Below are positions 44,789-57,222 of a stretch of 64,000 nt of DNA, in pieces. A model generated the notes under the pieces. It searched no databases. It was not told where the DNA came from and was given only the letters and a program-made list of their open reading frames with translations. Numbering within the stretch: position 1 is the stretch's first letter; each line of letters starts with the position of its first letter. Location: positions 17,538,729 through 17,602,728 of the forward strand of contig CM049314.1 of assembly GCA_026874595.1 (NCBI GenBank), given 5' to 3'. The translations under genes were made by a program, and so were the position numbers. Source of the stretch: Sipunculus nudus. Its lineage: Eukaryota; Annelida; Sipuncula; Golfingiida; Sipunculidae.

Positions 44789-45980
44789 GTAAGTCTACAC
44801 ACAGTCCCACACTTTCACAGACGCTCACAAACAGGTATATCTTCACACGGCTTACTACTATTATTTACTGTCACCAGTTCCTTATGTGAAGCAATAATTG
44901 ATTTACCATTTCCAGTTTGGCCAGTGAAGGTACATACGGGCTGCTTTGTCAATTTAAACAAAATTTCGTGTGGTCAGGGCGTGCACATGCACACGTTATT
45001 TTATGATTCAAAGTATTTTCCCGGGGACTTTCCTGAAAAAAAACCTAAGTTGTAAATATTTCATTAACACAATTTTAGGGATCATACCAGAGCATCCGTA
45101 TATGTAGCATATCCTTATCATAATGGTATAGTTTTATATCTGTTTACGAGTTCGGAAAGAAATAAGTTGAAGATAAGGCCTATATATTATTCAGCTTTGC
45201 AGTTTTCATATACTAAGGAATTAAACTCGTCTTCAAACTACAGCATTATGAAACAAATATAACTTTCAAATTATAAAATATGTACTTACGAGAAAAGACG
45301 CGGTTTAACTGAAAGAATATGGCCCACTCAGCAACACCCACTGAACATAACATTTTATGTTTTATTTTGGTAAATATTACGTGCTTATACAATGTGATAC
45401 GACAGTTATGCATAAACTCTTTCAATCTGCAGGTATCAGCGACTGCAGGAATCAAGAAAACCGGAAGAGACTCTTAGAGGAAGTAATGGGTCACTTTGAC
45501 CGCCTGGTCATTAAAAAGCTGCCGAGCATGCCGTATAAGAGAAGGTCAAAGGATTCACGAAAACAAGGGCAAACGGAAGCGGATATAACAGTGACGTTGG
45601 AGAACGAATCCTGGTTTCGAAAAGTTACGAAGAAATCAAAAGGGAATAAAACATCATCAAAGAGTGCATCATCAGATCGGAAAGGTTCACGCAAGCAAAG
45701 TGCAGCGGAAACGGAAATAGCATTGACGTCAGAAGAGGAGTCACAGGTGCGAAAAGATTTAAAGAAATCCAAAGGAGAGGAATCGGAAGCGACGACACCA
45801 GAAGGGGCATCATGGGATCGGAGAGCATCATGGGAACAGGAGGAGGAAGGACAATGGGACAATAACATACCGGGCATCGCTGTGAAGTCGTCTGGTAAAA
45901 GGAAACACCGTGAAAAAAGAAAGATGGCGTCACATACAGACCGTAAAGTCAGGTTCGAGGACAATCCAGCTTACACGTAA
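44185..45980 (+). CDS. Putative type I membrane protein with EGF-like domain and basic cytoplasmic tail, complete, two coding exons
   Basis: Joining 44185-44788 and 45433-45980 gives 1,152 nt (383 residues) in one frame. Order: hydrophobic signal peptide (about 1-20). EGF-like module with six Cys (34, 39, 44, 53, 55, 64) ending in the classic C-x-C-x8-C. A beta-rich stretch of ~90 residues (70-160) with FTWTRP and YSILYYD, compatible with a degenerate FN3-like fold. One transmembrane helix (about 183-200), then a Lys/Ser/Glu-rich tail of ~180 residues. Sequons at 33, 49, 125 and 148 support an extracellular N-terminal half. The tail holds a 44-residue internal duplication (243-286 and 287-330) and ends in NPAYT, an NPxY-like motif. 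EGF-FN3-membrane layouts are common in adhesion or receptor proteins. I recognise no named orthologue and assign no function. Confidence 0.78.
45433..45980 (+). CDS. EGF-type membrane protein, exon 2 (cytoplasmic tail)
   Basis: Encodes residues 202-383 and TAA. The acceptor is TTTCAATCTGCAG, and the intron is 644 bases. The tail contains KKSKG twice, SRKQ twice and two ASxDR segments. Its ~30% Lys/Arg/Glu content is unlike chance AT-rich sequence. The open minus-strand frame of 157 codons over the same bases is a shadow. Confidence 0.78.
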
Positions 45981-46276
45981 CCGAGGGAAAGTCGCAGTTA
46001 TTAGGAAAAAAATATATTAATATTGCAGTCATGGGACCAGCTAGCCAGTTTTACTGGTGGTATAATATACATGGAACCATGTATAACAAAACAAAGTTAC
46101 TGAGGCTGACGTTATGATTATTTTGGTCTCCATTCCATCAAACAGACTAAAAATATTTGTATGTTAATTTGAATGTTGATTCGATATACCATTATACCGG
46201 TTTTAACAATCTTGTCCGTAGCGTGTATCGCTAACATTGTATAAAATAGGTAACCAAAGCGCAAATCTCTACTGTA
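45981..46276. other. 3' region of the EGF-type gene up to the 7.7-kb element
   Basis: Probable 3' UTR and intergenic DNA. No AATAAA is visible before the inverted-repeat element begins at 46277, so the transcript may use a variant signal or run into the element. Confidence 0.4.
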
Positions 46277-46590
46277 CACTGTTAGAAAAAAGGGTTTTCT
46301 AAAGGGTTGGAAGAGGGTTTTTTAAGTGTCCAAATACGAAAACCCTTTATGGGTTTTTTAACAAAACCCTTTTCTATAAATGGGTTTTTCAACAAAACCC
46401 TTTTCTATAAATGGGTTTTTCAACAAAACCCTTTTCTATAATGTAAAAGGGTTTTTTTAATAAAACCCTTTAATGTAAAAGGGTTTTTTAATAAAACCCT
46501 TTGATAAAAAATGGGTTATTTAATAAAACCCTTTTATAAAAAGGGGTTATAAAAAACCTTGAATAAAAAGGGTAATACTAAAAATACCGT
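46277..46590. repeat. Left subterminal AAACCCTTT inverted-repeat cluster
   Basis: At least six alternations of GGGTTTTT and AAAACCCTTTT in about 300 bases, spaced near 30-40 bases. They can form several small hairpins and are mirrored more sparsely at 53815-53963. Confidence 0.9.
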
Positions 46591-47930
46591 AAATGGTATT
46601 TAAAAACATTTATTCTTGAAAAGAACTTAATATACCCTTTGCTACTTCTGGGGTACAGATAAAAGGACCTTGACACCTTGAAGGTTTACATTCTTCCATA
46701 AAGGCAATTTATCTGCAAAATATTTTGTAGTTGCCTGCAGGTATTTATTGCTGCCCTTTGATGCCTTGTAGTGACCTTAATGTCGGGTTCAGGAACGAGC
46801 CATTCTCGCATGTAAGCATAAAATATGGATAAAACTGAAATAAAATTAAAATGTTTATTGAAGGGAAGTAATCATGAAAACAACCATGAAAATAAGTGTT
46901 GAAACAGAAATAGAGCACTTATCCACAATCACAGAATTATACCAACTTTCACTGATAAATATTTTTCCAAAACATCATTTCCAATACGATAAAGGAACAT
47001 TATTCATTTACTTTTTTTTTACAAAAGTACAGATAATAAAATAAATGAAAAAAAATTAAAGCATTTACATAAATTCAGTTTTGTTTAAGATGCTGTAGCT
47101 GTCAGAGCTGATGTAGTCTTCAAACAATCACATTAACAAACATTCTGTAAACACTGGTATATGAAGAATATATGATGATATCAATGTCAGTAATTACACA
47201 ATATAAAATACAACATAATTCATCATGAAGTGGTATTACGCAACATCATTAATGGTTATACGCAACAGTCGTTCAGATCTCCTTCACATTAACCGGTGTG
47301 TTGTGTGACACGATCTGTTGGGTTTCACCACTAGGACTGGCACCTAGCTGAAAATTGTAGTCAGACTAATGACAGCGCAGTATTGCATTGTGCATCCATG
47401 ATGTGGCATTTTCCTACAATTCTACCACGTTACCTGAAAATAGAAAAAAATATAAAAGGAACAAACCATTGAAATTGTCATCATATTTGCTCAGACCTGT
47501 TTCTCTTAGCCAGTTTGATACTTCTAAGACTGTCCAACTGGCCATTGAAATGAACTGTACATTGACAAACTAAGTCTCACAGCAGTCTCTAGAGCTTATT
47601 TACACTTCTTTCAACAAGCAACACAGTGCTACTTAAACTGATCGTATAACATACCAGTACATATGTGCTAATTTATATCTTGTTTTTTTTTTAAAGTCAC
47701 ATATACATGAGAAAAAAAAATTGTAGCAGTTCTTACAAAATAATTTCAATTGAAAAATAATATAAGGCATTGTAAAAAATTAATGCTTCATCATATAGTC
47801 GATGAAGGGGTAGGTGGTCGCAAGCATTAGATTTAGGCGCATGACCTTCGATAATAACAGAGGTAAATTGTCCTATAACTGTTCGTTCTAGCATATAAAG
47901 TTGTATTTTCTATTGTCTCCACCCACTCTA
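46591..47930. other. Left interior of the 7.7-kb unit, non-coding
   Basis: Unique AT-rich sequence between the subterminal cluster and the satellite array. No coding sequence is recognised. Confidence 0.4.
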
Positions 47931-50840
47931 AATATGTGACTTTAAATATTTCCAGTTTTGCAGTATAAAAATGTGTTCTTGTGATAACTATAGGAGTACC
48001 TGACGTTATTCAACAGTGAATGGGGAAGGCTTCACACATCAAGATGTATGTGCCATTCGCTCCACCCACTCTAAAAGTGTGACTTTAAATATTTCCCATT
48101 TGGCAGTTAAAAAAAAATGTGTTCTTGTGAAAACTTTTTGAGTACCTGTTGTTATTCAGCAGTGCATGGGGAAGGCTTCACACATCAAGATGTATGTGCC
48201 ATTCTCTCTACCCACTCTAAATGTGTGACTTTAAATATTTCCCATTTTACAGTCAAAAAATAAGTGTTCGTGTGATAACTTTTTGAGTACCTGTTGTTAT
48301 TCAGCAGTGCATGGGGAAGGCTTCACACATCAAGATGTATGTGCCATTCTCTCCACCCACTCTAAATGTGTGACTTTAAATATTTCCCACTTTTCAGTAA
48401 AAAAAAAACTAAGTGTTTTTGTGAAAACTATATGGGTACCTGTTGTTATTCAGCAGTGCATGGGGAAGGCTTCACACATCAAGATGTATGTGCCATTCTC
48501 TCCATCCACTCTAAATGTGTGACTTTAAATATTTCCCATTTGGCAGTTAAAAAAAATAAGTGTTCTTGTATTAACTATATGAGTACCTGTTGTTATTCAG
48601 CAGTGCATGGGGAAGGCTTCACACATCAAGATGTATGTGCCATTCTCTCCACCCACTAAAAATGTGTGACTTCAAATATTTCCCATTTTGCAATAAAAAA
48701 ATAAGTGTTTGTGAAAACTATATGAGTACCTGTTATTATTCAGCAGTGCATGGGGAAGGCTTCACACATCAAGATGTATATGCCATTCTCTCCATCCACT
48801 CTAAATGTGTGACTTTAAATATTTCCCATTTGGCAGTCATAAAATAAGTGTTCGTGTGATAACTTTTTGAGTACCTGTTGTTATTCAGCAGTGCATGGGG
48901 AAGGCTTCACACATCAAGATGTATGTGCCATTCTCTCCACCCACTCTAAATGTGTGACTTTAAATATTTCCCACTTTTCAGTAAAAAAATGTGTTTTTGT
49001 GATAACTATACTTTTCAGTAAAAAAAATGTGTTTTTGTGATAACTATATGAGTACCTGTTTTTATTCACAGTGCATGGGGAAGGCTCACACATCAAGATG
49101 TATGTGCCATTTTCTCCACCCACTCAAAATGTGTGACTTCAAATATTTCCCATTTTGCAGTAAAAAAATAAGTGGTTGTGATAACTATATGAGTACCTGT
49201 TGTTATGCAGCAGTGCATGGAGAAGGCTTCACACATCAAGAAATATGTGCCATTCTCTCCATCCACTCTAAATGTGTGACTTTAAATATTTCCCATTTTG
49301 CAGTAAAAAAATAAGTGTTCTTGTGATAACTATATGAGTACCTGTTGTTATTCAGCAGTGCATGGGGAAGGCTTCACACATCAAGATGTATGTGCCATTC
49401 TCTCCACCCACTCTAAATGTGTGACTTTAAATATTTCCCATTTGGCAGTCAAAAAATAAGTGTTCGTGTGATAACTTTTTGAGTACCTGTTGTTATTCAG
49501 CAGTGCATGGGGAAGGCTTCACACATCAAGATGTATGTGCCATTCCCTCTACCCACTCTAAATGTGTGACTTTAAATATTTCCCATTTTGCAGTCAAAAA
49601 ATAAGTGTTCGTGTGATAACTTTTTGAGTACCTCTTGTTATTCAGCAGTGCATGGGGAAGGCTTCACACATCAAGATGTATGTGCCATTCTCTCCATCCA
49701 CTCTAAATGTGTGACTTTAAATATTTCCCATTTGGCAGTCAAAAAATAAGTGTTCTTGTGATAACTATATGAGTACCTGTTGTTATTCAGCAGTGCATGG
49801 GGAAGGCTTCACACATCAAGATGTATGTGCCATTCTCTCCACCCACTCTAAATGTGTGACTTTAAATATTTCCCACTTTTCAGTAAAAAAAAATAAGTGT
49901 TTTTGTGATAACTATTTGAGTACCTGTTGTTATTCAGCAGTGCATGGGGAAGGCTTCACACATCAAGATGTATGTGCCATTCTCTCCACCCACTCTAAAT
50001 GTGTGACTTTAAATATTTCCCTTTTGGCAGTTAAAAAAAAAATAAGTGTTCTTGTGATAACTATATGAGTACCTGTTGTTATTCAGCAGTGCATGGGGAA
50101 GGCTTCACACATCAAGATGTATGTGCCATTCCCTCTACCCACTCTAAATGTGTGACTTTAAATATTTCCCATTTTGCAGTCAAAAAATAAGTGTTCGTGT
50201 GATAACTTTTTGAGTACCTGTTGTTATTCAGCAGTGCATGGGGAAGGCTTCACACATCAAGATGTATGTGCCATTCTCTCCACCCACTCAAAATGTGTGA
50301 CTTTAAATATTTCCCATTTGGCAGTTAAAAAAAATAAGTGTTCTTTTGATAACTATATGAGTACCTGTTGTTATTCAGCAGTGCATGGGGAAGGCTTCAC
50401 ACATCAAGATGTATGTGCCATTCTCTCCATCCACTCTAAATGTGTGACTTTAAATATTTCCCATTTTGCAGTCAAAAAATAAGTGTTCGTGTGATAACCT
50501 TTAGAGTACCTGTTGTTATTCAGCAGTGCATGGGGAAGGCTTCACACATCAAGATGTATGTGCCATTCTCTCCACCCACTCTAAATGTGTGACTTTAAAT
50601 ATTTCCCATTTTGCAGTAAAAAAATAAGTGTTCTTGTGATAACTATATGAGTACCTGTTGTTATTCAGCAGTGCATGGGGAAGGCTTCACACATCAAGAT
50701 GTATGTGCCATTCTCTCCATCCACTCTAAATGTGTGACTTTAAATTTTCCAATTTTACAGTTTAAAAAATAAGTGTTCGTGTGCTATCTTTATGAGTACC
50801 TCTTATCAATTAGCAGTGAGTGTACAAAGCTCAGTCAGAA
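47930..50840. repeat. ~146-bp satellite array, about 20 copies
   Basis: The core CATGGGGAAGGCTTCACACA recurs every 145-149 bases (for example starts near 48021, 48167, 48312, 48461 and 48608). Each unit also carries GTACCTGTTGTTATTCAGCA, CTCTCCACCCACTCTAAATG, TTTAAATATTTCCCATTTTG with CAG, and a variable A-run. The edge copies are the most diverged. One phase is open through most of each unit, giving repeated 48-residue peptides (YSAVHGEGFTHQDVCAILS). The variable A-run shifts the frame or ends it at TAA, so I do not call a gene. Confidence 0.95.
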
Positions 50841-51731
50841 AAATATATGTGCCATATTCCATGTTTTCCATTCCTCACATGTCACTATTTATCATTTTTA
50901 AAATAGCAATCTATGGTTTTTTGTTTTGCTAGAATATTATTTTCTAAAATTTTAAGGTGCTATTAAGGGAAAAAAACATCTTTTTAATTTATTCTAATTG
51001 CTTCATGGCAGTTTTTTAAATTCAAAAATGAAATCCTGACTTTTTCCTTTCAATGTTTCAAAATTACGACATGATGAACTTTGTTTCATTTTCTTCTGCT
51101 TTTTCTCATTACATTTAAAGACATGTTATAAAGCAAGTGACAATGAATGCTCAACTGCCAAATATGAACTCGTGACATTATGGGCTAACAATCTTTACTT
51201 TTAGTCCAAACTTGAAGAACTTTCTATAGGATGATAGAAATATATTTTCCTGATTAAAGCAGAGTTACTTTATGACAATAACAAATTCATGTTAATCAGA
51301 ACATGGATTAAAGGGGAAAGGATGTTATTGCGTGAATTTGTACTCAAAGGAAAAATGTATTATCTATGAAAAAAATACTAACATTTTGAAAAATTATTCA
51401 AGTGCCTTATGTTCACACAAATTGTTAAGTGGGAGGGTATATCTTTGATATGATACATCTTTTAACAAAAAACGTAATGCTTCACCTAATTTTTCTACTT
51501 TCCGAGTGCTATAGGAATTAATTTGTACTTCTCTCAATATATTTAATAATTCAGTTCTGATCAAATGATCAAATAATTTTCCTACCAGGTTTTCATTGTA
51601 GACCAGGAACTCTCACAGATCAAAACTGTACTTGACTGTCTTCACAGCTTGGACGGCAACAGTGGTATCAAATTCTGTAACCAAAACCAATGTGTTTATC
51701 TCGCTTCATTGAGACGAAATCAAATACATAG

Positions 51732-51798
<67 letters not shown>

Positions 51799-53814
51799 CA
51801 ATATTTACATAATAGCATCATCCATCGTTTTATTAATAAGTGAAATCAGATGATATAAAAGAGAGTGTGTCAACTTTAAATTGAAGGACAACCCCAAAGC
51901 AATCTCACCAAAGGAACCCCTAAGAAAAACCTTATGAAATTTGAATGACATTCGAAAATATTCATAAACTTCCTTAGTTTTTCCATACAGAATTCTCTTT
52001 TGTTTTTTTTTAAGTCCTCTTGACTTTAATATGGCGTGAACATTTGTGTAAGAAATTGATTTAAAGCATTCACTAGATCATGTAATTTGTTGTAATTATA
52101 AGATATCGATAATATTTTAACAGCTTTGCCCGCGCCGAATTGGAGAAGTAGTTTAAAAAGCAAATTCAGAGAAATGCCTAAAATATTATGCATATACCAG
52201 CAAAGTGAATGCTGATTTCAAGCTAACATGATTTAAATTAAAGAAATAAATGATATAACACAATATACTGCATTGGTTGCTTTGAAAATTTTGAAATTTA
52301 GGGTTTTGATAGTGGAATCATCAATGAATGTTATAAAATTATTATTTTATTTTTTTTTATGTTTGCTTCTCAAAATGTTTAATGTAGATTTACTGAAAGC
52401 AGGTTTTTTAATGCATAGTTTTCCATACATCAGAACCCAAACACTTATTCACAAACAATTACAAATAAATGTACTACCGTATTAAAATAGACAACCTAAA
52501 TGTGCTTCTCATTAATGCTGATATATCTTCATCTCCTTAGCCGCTGGCACAAACTAATGATGTGACTGAAAACAAATAATGTTCATACTATGCCTAATAT
52601 AACTTCAATGCACAATATCAATATCAAATATAATGTTTACATGCAAATCATTTGAATCTTTACACAATGTAGTGTCCCCGAACCATGACCCCTTCTGCAG
52701 ACTGAAAGCTCAGTAAAATAAAAAAAGGACATCCATGAAAAGTTAAGATCATTTACGATGGCGTACCATATCATATTTTTATAGTTACTCGCTCAGCAAT
52801 GAGGATTAACACCGACCGATGTAATTGCTGGAGACCTCTTTTAAGGAGAAATAATTTTGGCAGCAATTATTCTGAACAAGATAACTTATTTAAAAGCAGA
52901 AACCTAGGGGGTGAAGACACTATTGGAAATACAGCAACACATGCAGTCATGTCACTGAAACATGATGCTTGGTTCGGGGGGGGGGGGGGGGGGGGGGGGG
53001 CAGGGCATTTCCTGTTTTGGCGGTTTTACAAGTTATGAAGTTCAGAAAGCTGTTTAAATGGTATGTGTAAAACATTACTCACCAATTCTTAACATAAGTT
53101 AATACATGCTGTGACAAAATCTTGCACACACTGTAAGATGCCTGTTTCTCCCAAGAGCTGCGGCTATAAGTGACATGGTAACTGGTATGCGAGGGGTCAG
53201 CGGGAGGCCACGGAAACCGGGCTCTGGGACAGGATGCCAGGGCGGGCTGATAAATTGCCTGTGGTACTGTGGTCAGCTTTGCCTATGTAAGGGAAATTTG
53301 CTTTGGGTTTTTCTTTTAATAAACTGATGGGCCTGCGAAGTTAAACATCCAGAACTTAAACATCAATGTTTGGGTGGCATACTGCCCCTAACATCGTTTG
53401 GGCAGGCAGTGTCCATGCCAGCCTCTACAAAGCAGCTGTCCTATTTATGTCCAACACAGCGGGGTGCATCTGATACCATATATACACACGTTGAAACCCG
53501 GCATTAAGTCAAAGGCTGGCTTTTTTTGGCCTTTAAAGAGAATTAAGATGTTCACTTGTGTATTGCAGCAAATACCATGCTTTTTATGATTTTGATTAAA
53601 CAAAGCTTACTTACCAATATACTTGAATTTCATAGAGTGTCGGCTTCTGGGCTGGGGAAAGTGACTGCCGTGACTGCTGTTGTTCTTGCTTACACTTCAC
53701 TGCTGCTGTAATTCCCGCCAAAAAGCCACGTCACGCGTGACCCATTTAGTAATACATCTGCAGCGCACTCTCGCATGGATATAAGGAATTAAAGCTACTC
53801 TCATTGTTAAAGGT
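50841..53814. other. Right interior of the 7.7-kb unit, non-coding
   Basis: AT-rich sequence with a TA microsatellite (51738-51796), a G-tract (about 52977-53000) and a slightly GC-richer stretch at 53140-53720. I recognise no transposase or other protein. A minus-strand frame at about 53080-53260 ends near a donor-like GTGAGT but cannot be assigned. Confidence 0.4.
51738..51796. repeat. (TA)n microsatellite
   Basis: About 29 TA units; the open frame across it is an artefact. Confidence 0.97.
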
Positions 53815-53965
53815 TGTGAAAGGGTTTTCTTCAAGGCGAATGGGGTTATACTCGGGAAATACACAGAACTAAACCCTAATTAAGGAAGCAAAGGGTTTAG
53901 GAAGACATAACAACCCTTTTCTCTACAAAAAACCTTTTAATAAAACCCTTTGTTCTAACAGTGTA

Positions 53966-56865
53966 AGGCATGACTCTACGGATAGGTTAAAATTAAATAC
54001 AACCTGCCCATCCCGATAATGATAAGCTAATTTCGCCGATCAGTGCTGGTCTAAGCGGAGAGACAACAGGATTGCGAAGGGCAAGTTATGGAGAAAAGAA
54101 TAATACTTTGTACAATGGCGCCATCTGCCGCTGATTACTATAATTAGCTTGTGATCATCTTTCAGCAGAGAACTTTTCTTTTATTTAATAAAAAAATATG
54201 GCCTGGTAAAGCTTTATGATGATCATCAGTTATCTTCTAAAATTAAGTAAGTTGTAATTACACGGATTACACGTATTTAATCTTAGGAACGATGTTCATT
54301 AATGCACATATAACGCGTTTATTTCGTGAGTTTAGAAGCCAGAACAAGATGAACACAAATTTGTACATCAGAAACTGCATTGTAAACTCCAATGTCTCAC
54401 TTTTTTCAAATCCTTTCAAACTCACCCTTTTGATAAAATAAAAAGCAAGACTTGACACATTTAACTCGTTTATTGAAGACATCTTTAGGACACGGAATCG
54501 TAATGTCAATAGATCATGAGATACAATATATTTATTCGAAAATGACACATGACACGGCTTACAAAACTGACAATTCTTAAATAACAAAAAGGTTATACAA
54601 TTAAAAGCTGAAGAATGCCGAGAGTAATTGAATATCCAGAACAGGACTTTTTTTCATGAGGATACTGGGACTATCTTGTGTCTGTGGGAGAACGGATTCA
54701 AACAAGTCGATCTAAACAACAATTCTCATTGGGTATTCTGTTTTATCTGGCGTTATATGTCCATAGGGACGATTTATAAAAAAAAAAGATACCAAAAAGG
54801 AAGTAGAAGAATTCGATAAAATATGGGTCTCAAAACGAAAAGGGATATCAGAAAATCACATTAAAACTGACACCAAAAATACGGTGGTATTTCTTGAAGA
54901 ACGCTGCACCAGAATCGGCAGTTCCCGACATTTATGGCCTACTGCAAATCCGTTTACTAGACTTCTTTAGTTGTGTATTGAAAACTATGCTGACCGCAAC
55001 CAACACTGCCTTGCAGTAACGTTTAGAGAACATTTCGGAGAACGGTGCTTTTCACGGTAAATATCAGAATCCTGCGACGCACCTGTTTTACATCCAGATA
55101 TACGTGTCTTATTAATTTATATCTTTGATAATATTTCCCGATATGGTGCGTTTCATATACTAACCAAAAAAAAACCTCTGGCGGAGTAGGTGTACACTCA
55201 TATATGATCCCGCCCTTTACTGATCTTAAATCCGAAGAGGACCTGGGACATCACGTGACAGAAGTGCTAACATTGACGTGCCGCAAAGTCTCACGGTTGG
55301 ATGGTGAATGAAAAAGCAGGCTTCTAATTACCGTCTGTCATATCGATAAAGGATTCAAAGCATCATTAACAAATGATTATTACACACAGCGGCCTTTCAA
55401 ATTATCTTAAATGATTTGGTGTGCACTCATTAACTGATGAAAAAAGACACTGAAGTCTTGTGGTTTTAGACAGTAATTTGATGATCTCGACAGTAAAACT
55501 CTTAATTGGCCAGCGGTCACGAGATCAGAGACTACACTGAATAATGGCTATGAAGAACCTTCCCTTGTTATGAAAATCAAAAAATTAATATGGGGGCATT
55601 TGTTAAAACCAGCTCAGGCACATAAAAAGACTCCCCGCTTTAAATCAGCATTAATTATATATAGGCGGTAATACTGTTACAATGATAGGTTTACAATGTT
55701 TCGCGCCGGTTATTAACAATGACACTTATAGCATAAACGATGAAGTGTTGGGTAACAAAATCGTAATATAAAATAATAATCCTATATCTAATTTCATACA
55801 TCATTGCACACTCCGTGTTCGTATCTATAGCTCTTGTATTGCAAAATGAAATAAATACGGCAAGTAATGGTTAAGGAAATGTTCGCTCTAGCTAGATTTG
55901 TTCATGAAAGCAGACTCCCCCAGAGTTGGTGATAGTGTCTTTATTTTCGTGTAATATAAGCTAATGTCTCTGGATGACGTAAGTCATTATCAGTTGATGA
56001 AATATCACTTATTTAGTCACATGGTTTGAAAAAGAATGCCTGCACGTAACCGGTTTCAAATAAGCAGGGCTGTTCTTCCTCCCAACGGAATATCATCGTA
56101 ATCAAAAGGTCCCAGTTAACCGTCCCTTCTTTTCAAACATAATTTTACAAGATAACTAAAGATGAGCGGCCATTCACGTAACCATGTCATTTTCGTATCG
56201 ACTCGCAAAAGAGTGTACCTGCGGAGAAAAAATAAACTATTTATCTGGTATTTTGGAAACTGAGAAACACACGGTTGATAAAAACAAAACGTATAAACAG
56301 CTGAACTTGGCAGGTTCCTGGATTTTAATATGCAGAAAGCGCTCAACACAAAACCATCACCATCTATCTGATCTCTGCGGGGTTCACCTGATCGAGTCTG
56401 GAGCTGGACCACCATGGACCGCGGTCATGGTACCACAATCTACTTCGGATAAAACTTTTTCTTGAACCATTCAAGTTGATGAGGTTTGTAAGTAAATCTT
56501 TTCCCCAGGTCCAGAATATTGATAAAAAGTTTATTTATTCGGGGGTACACATCTTTTGTCATAGCCTGTATGACCGGTTGCATAGTTCCTGAAGAAAACA
56601 AGGCCAATCCAGGTCCCGGTTAATTACTGGATTTAATTTCAAGATGACAAACCCATGGCGAACTCTGCAAGGTTTACGACGATTCCCATTTGAAAACATA
56701 CACGTATAGATCTATAAACACACCTATCATATAAATTCCGTGTGCTTGTCAGCGGTTTCTGTAGGGCATTCAGCTTTTCTTTGCATTACGTACTCATATT
56801 TTTACTATTGTGGGTATGAGCACATTTCACAGTGGGAAATGATTCTAATATGTACCCTGAACATA
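53966..56865. other. Intergenic, nothing recognised
   Basis: AT-rich to moderate sequence between the 7.7-kb unit and the 3' end of ATP6AP2. Open frames at 54267-54587 (minus) and 56116-56465 (both strands) have no recognisable domains. Confidence 0.4.
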
Positions 56866-57039
56866 ATTTATTGCAGGTATGGGGGTTAATTTCTACTTTT
56901 GGGCCTGTGAGATTACACCTTGTTTGCTTCAGGAACAACGTAACCGTGAATTACAAAATTATCACAAGTAACTACTTTTTTTATCGGAATGACTGAAAAC
57001 TAGCGGGGGATCCTGGGACGGATGTCCCAGCCCCGATCA
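56866..57039 (-). other. Probable 3' UTR of ATP6AP2
   Basis: On the minus strand, 167-172 bases past the stop codon, an AATAAA polyadenylation signal candidate is present (plus coordinates 56867-56872). The next candidates lie near 56530. No other feature is seen. Confidence 0.4.
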
Positions 57040-57222
57040 TCAGTCCTTTTTCATCCGCTGACTAGTCATTCTGTAGATGATGCTGTCCCTGCCGGGGTCC
57101 ATGAACCACATGCAATACGCGATGGCCAGAGTTGCCAGAGCCAGGCCGATCATCGTCCACAAGATGATGTTGAAGAACGCTGGGAAGTCGTTTCTGTAGT
57201 CCTTTGCGATGTTCAGTTCGTT
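57040..57222 (-). CDS. ATP6AP2: ATP6AP2 last coding exon (membrane helix and tail)
   Basis: 61 codons including TGA (57040-57042). The acceptor TTCTTTATTCAAG precedes AAC at 57222 (phase 0). Encodes NELNIAKDYRNDFPAFF, the transmembrane helix, the short cytosolic tail and a terminal KKD. Length and MDPG-DSIIYRMT match the last exon of animal ATP6AP2. Confidence 0.94.
   Translation of the reverse strand, partial: NELNIAKDYRNDFPAFFNIILWTMIGLALATLAIAYCMWFMDPGRDSIIYRMTSQRMKKD

Larger units (their letters stand above)
46277..53963. mobile_element. 7.7-kb non-autonomous DNA transposon-like unit with internal satellite
   Basis: The left end CACTGTTAGAAAAAAGGGTT is inverted at the right end, whose reverse complement starts CACTGTTAGAACAAAGGGTT. 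TA lies directly outside both ends (46275-46276 and 53964-53965). The subterminal DNA on both sides is rich in AAACCCTTTT and its complement. In the left 300 bases this forms repeated potential hairpins (AAAACCCTTTTCTATAAATG...). I find no transposase. The interior holds unique AT-rich sequence, a ~20-copy 146-bp array, a TA microsatellite and a G-tract. CACTG ends with TA targets could fit a CACTA/Mirage-like (CMC) or mariner-like group. The class is open. Confidence 0.75.

Noticed and set aside
45491-45964. 157-codon minus-strand ORF
   Set aside because: It is the antisense shadow of the second exon of the EGF-type membrane protein gene.
48283-50482. Many 79-102-codon open frames with near-identical peptides in the satellite array
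   Set aside because: They are produced by the 146-bp repeat. A-run length changes shift or stop the frame between copies, and there is no start, splice or domain evidence.
47930-50840. Regular repeats resembling a CRISPR array
   Set aside because: Whole units repeat with no unique spacers, and the sequence is animal nuclear DNA.
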